The notes under the pieces are model-generated. The model saw only the letters and a program-made list of their open reading frames with translations. It did not search any database and had not been told where the DNA came from. Both the position numbers and the translations under genes were made by a program. From the NCBI GenBank assembly GCA_016844295.1, contig JAENIV010000052.1:1-5475 (forward strand): a DNA stretch of 5,475 bases. Reading direction: 5' to 3'. This DNA comes from Candidatus Berkelbacteria bacterium. Lineage in GTDB: Bacteria > Patescibacteriota > UBA1384 > UBA12157 > JAENIV01. This document shows, piece by piece, positions 1-4,846 of the stretch (its first letter is position 1; each line of letters starts with the position of its first letter).

Positions 1-452
1 GCAGCAAACTCAAAAAAATAAAAAGCAAGTTTAAGCCAGTAATATTATCAGCAAGATTTCAACTTTCCCAAAATCAAAAAGAGGAAATTACCAAAAAACT
101 AAATAATTATAAAACCCAGCGTGAGACAAATCAACCGCTTGGGTTTACCGCGGGTAGCGTTTTTAGAAATCCTATTCCAAGTGAATTAAAAAATATCACT
201 GGTACGGGTACGAGGGGCATGCCTGACCTTCCGAAGGAAAGATGCGCGGGCTATTTGTTAGACCAAGTCGGTGTTAAAAAAATGTCGGTTGGAGCGGCGG
301 AAGTCTCCGGAAAGCATGCAAATTTTATTGTAAATAAAGGTGATGCCAAAGCAGCAGATATAAGAACATTAATTGAGGAAATGCGAGAAAAAGTCAGGCA
401 GAAATATGCAATTATTCTAGAAGAAGAAATCGAATACATTGGCCAATGGTAG
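1..452 (+). CDS. murB: MurB, UDP-N-acetylenolpyruvoylglucosamine reductase, C-terminal part (5' end outside window)
   Basis: MurB is the cytoplasmic FAD enzyme that reduces UDP-GlcNAc-enolpyruvate to UDP-MurNAc with NADPH, the second committed step of peptidoglycan synthesis. The visible 149 codons (first full codon at base 3) carry the C-terminal substrate-binding domain. ILSARF is followed by QPLGFTAGSVFRNP, whose Ser (bases 156-158) matches the catalytic proton-donor serine of the family. AGYLLDQVGVK, then VSGKHANFIVN, and a final EIEYIG follow; the first Glu of EIEYIG matches the catalytic glutamate near the C-terminus. About 24 residues separate FRNP from AGYLLDQ, where many MurBs have only about five, so this loop is extended. 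The FAD-binding half lies upstream of the window. The TAG stop is embedded in the SD of ftsQ, so the two genes are almost certainly cotranscribed. Identification is firm. Confidence 0.95.
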   Translation, partial: SKLKKIKSKFKPVILSARFQLSQNQKEEITKKLNNYKTQRETNQPLGFTAGSVFRNPIPSELKNITGTGTRGMPDLPKERCAGYLLDQVGVKKMSVGAAEVSGKHANFIVNKGDAKAADIRTLIEEMREKVRQKYAIILEEEIEYIGQW

Positions 453-457
453 GAGGG
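451..457 (+). promoter_or_regulatory. Ribosome binding site of ftsQ, overlapping the murB stop
   Basis: AGGAGGG lies at 451-457, two bases before the ATG at 460 counted from its end, or four counted from the AGGAG core. It shares bases with the murB TAG stop at 450-452. This strong SD selects 460 over the in-frame ATG at 439, which sits inside murB without an SD. The overlap suggests that ribosomes ending murB reinitiate on ftsQ. Confidence 0.8.
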
Positions 458-459
458 AA

Positions 460-1227
460 ATGAATAAATCAAACCAAATATCTCGATCTCCGAAAATATT
501 TACCGATCTAAATCCATCTAACCCAGAACAAAATCGTGAGCCAAAAAAATGGCCTAAGTTTATCAAAGCATTTATTATATTTGTGATTGTTTTAGGTGCC
601 TTAATATATATTGTTAATTATTCAGGTATTTTTAACATAAAAAAAGTAATATTTGAGGGTGGACAATTGGATAAAATTAATAATATTTTAGGCCAAAATA
701 TACTATTTATAAATATCGGCTTAATTAATGATGATATTAAAAATAAATATCCAAATACATCCAACGTAAAAATAATCCGGGGATTACCGAGTACGGTTAA
801 AATTACAACTGAAAATTATCAGCCGAAAATAGTGTGGCAAACACAAAATACAATGTATTTAGTTAGCCAACTCGGTTATATATATAGCGAAACTCAAAGT
901 GCTAATGATTTACCCATAGTTAAAGATAATAAAGATTTGCCGGTAAATATTAATGATCAAGTTGTTTCGATAAATTTTATCGAATTTATCTATAATTTAT
1001 CTCTTAAGTTTAACGAAGTCCTAGGTTTTAAAATCGTAAATTATGAAGTTGAAGATACAGTTTTTCAAGTTAATGCTCAAACGGACAAGGGATGGTTTAT
1101 TAAATTCGATTCGACTAGATCAGTCGATAATCAAATAGCGGCGATTAAAGAATTGATGAAGAATCACGAAAAAGATATTAGAGAATATGTTGATGTCCGT
1201 GTCGAGGGTAAAGTCTTTTACAAATAG
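460..1227 (+). CDS. ftsQ: FtsQ/DivIB-like cell division protein
   Basis: This 255-aa protein has the FtsQ/DivIB layout. A cytoplasmic N-tail of about 34 residues, rich in Lys/Arg/Asn/Pro, is followed by one membrane helix at about residues 36-54. An extracytoplasmic POTRA-like domain begins at FNIKKVIFEG (about 58-67), and the beta domain includes YLVSQLGYIYSE. The C-terminus YVDVRVEGKVFYK matches the typical FtsQ ending of the form YIDLRF-x-x-x-YYK. FtsQ is a bitopic divisome scaffold that, in well-studied bacteria, binds FtsB/FtsL and helps control septal wall synthesis. Position directly after murB is classic for division/cell-wall clusters, although here recJ follows instead of ftsA/ftsZ. 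The start is set by the SD at 451-457. The sequence is poorly conserved, as expected for this family, so the call rests on architecture, C-terminal motif and neighbourhood. Confidence 0.87.
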   Translation: MNKSNQISRSPKIFTDLNPSNPEQNREPKKWPKFIKAFIIFVIVLGALIYIVNYSGIFNIKKVIFEGGQLDKINNILGQNILFINIGLINDDIKNKYPNTSNVKIIRGLPSTVKITTENYQPKIVWQTQNTMYLVSQLGYIYSETQSANDLPIVKDNKDLPVNINDQVVSINFIEFIYNLSLKFNEVLGFKIVNYEVEDTVFQVNAQTDKGWFIKFDSTRSVDNQIAAIKELMKNHEKDIREYVDVRVEGKVFYK

Positions 1228-1244
1228 TTATAAGTTTGTATTAA
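1217..1244 (+). promoter_or_regulatory. Possible recJ promoter giving a leaderless start
   Basis: TTTACA (1217-1222), a 16-base spacer and TATTAA (1239-1244) precede the recJ ATG by 6 bases, the same geometry as the stronger radA promoter. No SD is visible before recJ. The -10 box matches consensus at only 4 of 6 positions and the area is AT-rich, so a chance match is quite possible. The alternative is that recJ is simply read through from ftsQ. Confidence 0.27.
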
Positions 1245-1250
1245 TATATT

Positions 1251-2897
1251 ATGATAAAAAAATGGATTATAAGCCCTCTTAAAAATAAAGATATTGTTCT
1301 ACAGTTATTAATTAATCGGAAAATCAAAAAAGAGCAGTGGCGCTCTTTTTTAGAACCAAATTTTGATAATGATCTCCACAATCCTTTTTTAATGAAAGGG
1401 ATGGATGAGGCTGTTAAAAGATTTGTTAAAGCAATTGATAACAATGAAACTATCGGTCTTTTCGGCGATTATGATGCTGACGGAATTCCCGGAACGGCAT
1501 TACTCTACGATTGCCTACAAAAATTGGGGAAAAATGCAAAAATATATATTCCATCGCGCGAGCAAGGTTATGGATTAAATACAGAGGGGATTGATTATTT
1601 TATTCAAGAGAAAGTAACATTAATGATAACTATTGATTTGGGGATAAGAAATGAAAAAGAAATTGAATACGCTTCTCAAAATAGTATCGAAACTATTGTA
1701 ATTGATCATCACGAACCTGGCGATAAATTACCAGAAGCGATTATTCTTGATCCGAAACAAAAGAACGATAAATATCCATTTAAAGAATTAGCGGCTACAG
1801 GGGTGGTGTTTAAATTTTTACAAGGTCTTTCGAAGAAAGTACCAGAGATTAATACAAAATATCTTAAATGGTCTTTGGATTTTGTGGCCATTTCAACAAT
1901 TTGTGATATTGTTCCTCTGATTGATGAAAATAGAATATTTGTAAAATTTGGACTGATTGTTTTAAAAAAAACAAAAAGAATTGGGCTAATAGAACTATAT
2001 AAGAAATCCGCTATATTAGCGGAAAATATTGATACTTATGCTATTGGGTTTCAAATCGGTCCAAGATTAAACGCACCTGGAAGGATAGATAACGCTAATG
2101 AAAGTTTTTATCTATTAACAACCAACGACCCCAAAAAAGCAAATGTTTTAGCAGAGAAATTAGATAATATAAATCGTAGGCGTCAAGCAGAATTAGATCG
2201 AGTATTAACAGAGGCGCGAGAAAAAGTATGCCGTGAGGGTTTAGATAAAAGGAAAATAATCCTGGTAGAAGGTAAAGACTGGCCCCATGGAATTATCGGT
2301 TTAGTTGCAGGAAGATTAATGGAAGAATTCGCCAGGCCGGTTATTGTTTGTGAACGACGTCCAAAAGATCTTCGCGGATCAGCGCGATCAATTGATGCCT
2401 ATAATATTATTGAAGCCTTGGATTATGCTAAAAAATATCTAATAAAATATGGTGGACATAAAAAAGCCGCCGGGCTATCTTTGGAAATTGAGCACCTTTC
2501 GAATTTATACGATAAACTTCAGGAATTAGCAGAATCAAAATTAAAAGATGATGATTTAGTTCCAAAAATTAAAATTGATGCTAAATTAAATTTAAAAAAT
2601 ATTACATCTGATCTGTTAAAAAAATTACAACAATTTGAGCCTTTTGGATTAGGAAACCCTAGGCCAGTATTCACTCTGGAAAATATTGATATATCTGAAG
2701 CCCGGACGGTGGGGGATTTAGGTAAACATTTAAAAATCAATATCAATGGACTCGATGCGATCGGTTTCGGGCTGGGTAATTTTCTAGAGGAAATTTTGAA
2801 AAGACCTAAAGTTGATTTAGTTTTTACAATTGACGAGAATAACTGGAATGATAGACGAAAAATCCAATTAAAAATAATAGATCTCAAAATGAGATAA
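1251..2897 (+). CDS. recJ: RecJ, single-stranded-DNA-specific 5'-3' exonuclease
   Basis: RecJ degrades single-stranded DNA 5' to 3' in recombinational, mismatch and base-excision repair, using two metal ions. The 548 aa contain the full DHH motif series: GDYDADGI (72-79), ITIDLGI with Asp129, the signature IDHHEPG with Asp152-His153-His154, DFVAISTICDIVPL (210-223) with Asp219, GPRLNAPGRI (270-279), and the DHHA1 motif GGHKKAAG (401-408). The C-terminal OB-fold region begins near 450, with FEPFGLGNPRPVF and the ending NWNDRRKIQLKIIDLK. The length is normal for RecJ (about 550-580). Motif III-like ITIDLGI has Leu where TVDNGI or TVDCGI is common. The start at 1251 fits the family N-terminus (KKWII...LLINRKI), but there is no SD upstream. 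The gene lies 23 bases after ftsQ and converges on the reverse-strand gene 52 bases downstream. Confidence 0.97.
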   Translation: MIKKWIISPLKNKDIVLQLLINRKIKKEQWRSFLEPNFDNDLHNPFLMKGMDEAVKRFVKAIDNNETIGLFGDYDADGIPGTALLYDCLQKLGKNAKIYIPSREQGYGLNTEGIDYFIQEKVTLMITIDLGIRNEKEIEYASQNSIETIVIDHHEPGDKLPEAIILDPKQKNDKYPFKELAATGVVFKFLQGLSKKVPEINTKYLKWSLDFVAISTICDIVPLIDENRIFVKFGLIVLKKTKRIGLIELYKKSAILAENIDTYAIGFQIGPRLNAPGRIDNANESFYLLTTNDPKKANVLAEKLDNINRRRQAELDRVLTEAREKVCREGLDKRKIILVEGKDWPHGIIGLVAGRLMEEFARPVIVCERRPKDLRGSARSIDAYNIIEALDYAKKYLIKYGGHKKAAGLSLEIEHLSNLYDKLQELAESKLKDDDLVPKIKIDAKLNLKNITSDLLKKLQQFEPFGLGNPRPVFTLENIDISEARTVGDLGKHLKININGLDAIGFGLGNFLEEILKRPKVDLVFTIDENNWNDRRKIQLKIIDLKMR

Positions 2898-2901
2898 GTC
2901 G

Positions 2902-2927
2902 AAAAACGAGGCCCGCAAGGGGCCTCG
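2902..2927 (-). terminator. Rho-independent terminator of the reverse-strand gene
   Basis: Read on the minus strand, the order is CGAGGCCC, loop CTTGC, GGGCCTCG, then TTTTT. That is a perfect 8-bp GC-rich stem (2907-2927) followed at once by five Ts (2902-2906), a textbook intrinsic terminator. It begins 22 bases after the TAG stop of the 117-aa reverse gene. On the plus strand the hairpin is followed by CAAATGAATC with no T-run, so it should work less well for recJ transcripts, though it may still protect their 3' ends. Confidence 0.88.
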
Positions 2928-2949
2928 CAAATGAATCTTTCGGTATGTG

Positions 2950-3303
2950 CTATTGGCGTTCTATTGTGTGGCACATGACATTACCGACCGAGAACTGGAC
3001 AATCCGTCGTTTAGGCTGAGTCAGGTTGATCCAGCCTAAGTCCTTGGCTTCAGGATCTACCTGGCGAATATGAGGCAACATCGCCTCAGTATCCGTGATG
3101 GAAAATGCCAGACGACTGAGGGCTCTTGTGCACTCGTCAGCGGGGTTGGGATCGCCCGTCTTGATCTCAAGGAAGGGGCCTGTGACGAAGTGGATTTCAA
3201 AAAGGTTGGAGTGGACTTTGAGGATCTCACCTCCGAAGAGTCCGACGATTGTTGAGGCGAATTTCTCTGGATTGCTTACTCTGACTTCGATATGGTCAAT
3301 CAT
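2950..3303 (-). CDS. Small VOC-superfamily-like (glyoxalase/bleomycin-resistance fold) protein, function unknown
   Basis: The 117-aa protein begins MIDHIEVRVSNPEKF, resembling the first strand and helix of a VOC (vicinal oxygen chelate) module. The first half ends FLEIKTG. A second module appears to begin SRLAFSITDTEAML and to end RIVQFSVGNVMCHTIE, like the F-x-D-P-x-G-N-x-I-E ending of glyoxalase folds. By this reading His4, Glu46 and Glu115 sit at three of the four usual metal-ligand positions, and Arg64 replaces the fourth (normally His). Activity may therefore be altered or non-metallo. No substrate can be assigned. That the gene is real is well supported: a near-consensus promoter, SD AAGGAG six bases before the ATG counted from AGGAG, and an intrinsic terminator all lie on this strand. 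GC is about 51% by hand count, far above its neighbours, suggesting transfer or unusual selection. The VOC call is by eye and moderate; existence of the gene is more certain. Confidence 0.72.
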   Translation of the reverse strand: MIDHIEVRVSNPEKFASTIVGLFGGEILKVHSNLFEIHFVTGPFLEIKTGDPNPADECTRALSRLAFSITDTEAMLPHIRQVDPEAKDLGWINLTQPKRRIVQFSVGNVMCHTIERQ

Positions 3304-3406
3304 GCTGTTCTCCTTCCGGGTCTGTCGGTTCCGGTATCGTCAACCTTCCTATCAAAAGGACCGATAAGAACTGGAAAAACCAGTATGGCCAAAGCCGCCG
3401 ATGCAC
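3296..3406 (-). CDS. Possible 36-codon upstream ORF encoding a small membrane-type peptide
   Basis: A GTG at 3406-3404 lies six bases after the AGGAG core of a strong SD. It opens 36 codons ending in TGA at 3298-3296, overlapping the VOC-like start by 8 bases. The peptide would start MHRRLWPYWFFQFLSVLLIG: a basic start, then about 16 mostly hydrophobic or aromatic residues, then a polar acidic tail (PEPTDPEGEQHD). That resembles a small single-pass membrane peptide and would couple its translation to the downstream gene. A competing frame begins at TTG 3408 (18 codons, stop at 3352). An open frame of this length in GC-richer DNA is not improbable by chance, so the main evidence is the otherwise unexplained SD. 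It may instead be a regulatory leader peptide or a remnant. Confidence 0.33.
   Translation of the reverse strand: MHRRLWPYWFFQFLSVLLIGRLTIPEPTDPEGEQHD
3309..3317 (-). promoter_or_regulatory. Ribosome binding site of the VOC-like gene
   Basis: GGAAGGAGA on the minus strand ends five bases before the ATG at 3303, and the AGGAG core is six bases away. It is a near-ideal SD and fixes the start codon of the 117-aa protein. Confidence 0.8.
3370..3384 (-). other. Small hairpin in the leader of the VOC-like transcript
   Basis: The minus strand reads ACTGG, TTTTT, CCAGT: a perfect 5-bp stem with a five-base loop inside the leader of about 135 nt. It is too short to be a terminator, since no T-run follows. 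It may be a local fold of the leader RNA or chance. No known riboswitch pattern was recognised around it. Confidence 0.3.
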
Positions 3407-3411
3407 AATGC

Positions 3412-3420
3412 TCTCCTCCT
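3412..3420 (-). promoter_or_regulatory. Strong Shine-Dalgarno sequence in the leader, far from the main start
   Basis: AGGAGGAGA on the minus strand lies about 20 bases after the predicted transcription start and roughly 110 bases before the VOC-like ATG. It is too far away to serve that gene. It suits GTG at 3406 or TTG at 3408 as starts of short upstream frames, or else has a non-initiating role such as ribosome standby. Confidence 0.5.
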
Positions 3421-3445
3421 GCGCGTTATGGTACGAACATATAAC

Positions 3446-3474
3446 ATTATATTCTATATAAAAATTAATATCAA
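3446..3474 (-). promoter_or_regulatory. Near-consensus sigma-70 promoter for the reverse-strand unit
   Basis: On the minus strand TTGATA (3474-3469) is followed by exactly 17 bases and then TATAAT (3451-3446). This is 5 of 6 and 6 of 6 to the housekeeping consensus with ideal spacing. Transcription should begin near 3438-3440, leaving a leader of about 135 nt before the VOC-like ATG. The flanking DNA is AT-rich, which raises the chance of coincidence, but position, spacing and downstream SD all agree. It stands back to back with the radA promoter, with only about 12 bases between the two -35 boxes. Confidence 0.75.
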
Positions 3475-3486
3475 TATTGATGTGGG

Positions 3487-3514
3487 TTGAATATTAAATC
3501 TGATATTATATAAT
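3487..3514 (+). promoter_or_regulatory. radA promoter predicting a leaderless mRNA
   Basis: TTGAAT (3487-3492), a 16-base spacer and a perfect TATAAT (3509-3514) stand immediately before radA. Only six bases (CCAAGT) separate the -10 box from the ATG at 3521, so the usual start site falls on the A of the start codon itself. No SD is present, consistent with leaderless translation. Divergent transcription from the neighbouring minus-strand promoter could couple their supercoiling or share a bound protein. Confidence 0.65.
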
Positions 3515-3520
3515 CCAAGT

Positions 3521-4846
3521 ATGGCTAATAAGGATGAATTAGTTTTTGTATGTTCAAATTGCGGGGAAGAGTATTTAAAATGGCAAGGCAAATGTGATAA
3601 TTGTGGCCAGTGGAATACTCTTAAGGAATTTAAAATTCAAAAGTCAAAATTTAAAATAAGAGATTCGGGAAATCTTACGGAACCGATTGAATTATCTAAA
3701 GTTACAATTAAAAATCACCAACGCATTTCAACAAAAATTGGGGAATTTGACAGAGTTTTGGGAGGGGGAATTGTTCCAGGATCGGTGGTTCTACTTGGAG
3801 GAGATCCGGGCATCGGTAAATCAACATTACTTTTACAAGTCGCTACTAAATTAGAAAGCGTACTTTATATATCCGGAGAAGAATCTCCTGAACAAATTAA
3901 ATTGCGTTTTGACCGTTTAGGCTTGTCCGCTAACCGCGGATCCGTGTCTAGCGGAAAGACACAATCATCTAAAATATATTCTGAAATAAATCTCGATAAT
4001 GTAATATCTACTATTAAACGCGAAAATCCTGGTTTGGTGATTATCGATTCTATCCAAACTATCTACTCAGGTGATTTCCCTTCAACGCCAGGATCACTTG
4101 TTCAAGTTCGCGAATGTGCTCTTCGTCTTCAACAATTAGCCAAAACAAGCGGCATACCAATATTTCTTATTGGTCATGTTACCAAAGAGGGATCTGTCGC
4201 AGGACCGCGAATTTTGGAGCATTTAGTCGACGTAGTTTTATATTTAGAAGGCGAGAGGTTTCATAACAACCGGATCCTACGTGCGGCAAAAAATCGTTTT
4301 GGGGCGACGGATGAAATCGGAATATTCGAAATGACAGAGAGAGGATTAATAGAAGTTTTAAACCCCTCTAAGCTATTTTTAGAAGAACGTCAGAAAAATG
4401 TTCCCGGAGCAATTGTGACCGCCACTGTCGAAGGCACGCGGTCTTTTCTAATCGAAGTTCAGGCCCTTACAACTACGACAGTTTTCGGTTATCCGCAAAG
4501 AAGATCCTCCGGATTTGATTTAAATAGACTACAATTGCTCGTTGCTGTCCTACAAAAGCGAGCGAATTTGAATTTGTCTAATCAAGATATCTTTATAAAT
4601 ATTGTCAGTGGAGTTAAAATTAAAGAACCGGCGGTCGACTTAGCGGTTGCCTTAGCCGTTACCGGTGCTTTTAAAAATAAATCTTTTGATCCAAAATTAT
4701 GCGTTTTTGGAGAACTGGGACTATCGGGTGAAATCCGAAAAGTTTCATTCGAAAAAAAACGTATCCTTGAGGCAAAGCGTCTAGGGTTTAAAAAATTTAT
4801 CCAAGAAAAAACAATTGGGGGGCTAGTTAGGAAATATCTTGTTTAA
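3521..4846 (+). CDS. radA: RadA (Sms), DNA repair and recombination ATPase
   Basis: RadA is a RecA-related hexameric motor that promotes branch migration and helps resolve recombination intermediates. The 441 aa show the family order: a four-cysteine zinc finger (Cys11, Cys14, Cys25, Cys28, with CSNCG and CDNCGQWNTL), the RecA-like ATPase with Walker A GDPGIGKST (94-102), YISGEES, Walker B LVIIDS (172-177), and the RadA-specific KNRFG (257-261). The C-terminal Lon-like domain starts near PGAIVTATVEGTR (295) and includes PQRRSSGFDLNRL and FGELGLSGEIRKV. Length is slightly under the roughly 450-460 common in the family, with a short C-terminal tail. Two oddities are a linker (about 38-47) encoded by A-rich heptads and a roughly 10-residue insertion after RLGL (about 136-151). 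The start at 3521 fits the family N-terminus; no SD is present. The next gene overlaps its end. Confidence 0.97.
   Translation: MANKDELVFVCSNCGEEYLKWQGKCDNCGQWNTLKEFKIQKSKFKIRDSGNLTEPIELSKVTIKNHQRISTKIGEFDRVLGGGIVPGSVVLLGGDPGIGKSTLLLQVATKLESVLYISGEESPEQIKLRFDRLGLSANRGSVSSGKTQSSKIYSEINLDNVISTIKRENPGLVIIDSIQTIYSGDFPSTPGSLVQVRECALRLQQLAKTSGIPIFLIGHVTKEGSVAGPRILEHLVDVVLYLEGERFHNNRILRAAKNRFGATDEIGIFEMTERGLIEVLNPSKLFLEERQKNVPGAIVTATVEGTRSFLIEVQALTTTTVFGYPQRRSSGFDLNRLQLLVAVLQKRANLNLSNQDIFINIVSGVKIKEPAVDLAVALAVTGAFKNKSFDPKLCVFGELGLSGEIRKVSFEKKRILEAKRLGFKKFIQEKTIGGLVRKYLV
3632..3659 (+). repeat. Four A-rich heptads inside the radA linker
   Basis: Four consecutive 7-mers, AAAATTC, AAAAGTC, AAAATTT and AAAATAA, lie in frame-neutral series between the zinc finger and the ATPase domain of radA. 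They encode KIQKSKFKI, a low-complexity basic stretch. Heptads of this type recall the short A-rich interspersed repeats seen in intergenic DNA of several bacterial groups; that comparison is from memory. Poor conservation in a flexible linker could explain their tolerance. Confidence 0.5.
3926..3955 (+). repeat. Inverted repeat within an insertion in radA
   Basis: TCCGCTA (3926-3932) and TAGCGGA (3949-3955) are perfect 7-bp inverted arms around 16 bases, which themselves contain the 8-bp palindrome CGGATCCG (3937-3944). The segment is GC-richer than surrounding radA and codes for SANRGSVSSG, part of a roughly 10-residue extension between RLGL and the conserved SE(T/I)NL region. It could be a small palindromic element inserted in frame, or a local expansion. 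Confidence 0.5.
4829..4832 (+). promoter_or_regulatory. Ribosome binding site supporting a TTG start after radA
   Basis: AGGA at 4829-4832, inside the end of radA, is six bases before TTG at 4839. The first in-frame ATG (4962) lies within a membrane helix, so the TTG is the best-supported start of the following gene. Confidence 0.5.

Noticed and set aside
439..459. Earlier in-frame ATG for ftsQ at 439
   Set aside because: It lies inside murB with no SD; the AGGAGGG at 451-457 points to the ATG at 460.
251..472. 73-aa minus-strand open frame over murB/ftsQ
   Set aside because: It is antisense to conserved MurB motifs and has no expression signals.
1241..1891. Minus-strand open frames (67 and 60 aa) inside recJ
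   Set aside because: They are antisense to the N-terminal region and DHH motifs of RecJ and look like shadows.
2907..2927. Hairpin as a strong terminator for recJ
   Set aside because: On the plus strand no T-run follows the stem; the T-run exists only on the minus strand.
2519..2974. 151-aa open frame on the minus strand across the end of recJ
   Set aside because: It is antisense to the conserved OB-fold region of RecJ and runs through the terminator hairpin; no promoter or SD was seen.
3070..3367. Two plus-strand open frames (61 and 90 aa) opposite the VOC-like gene
   Set aside because: The minus strand has promoter, SD and terminator, and a protein with fold-like patterns. The plus-strand frames have no SD or recognisable motif.
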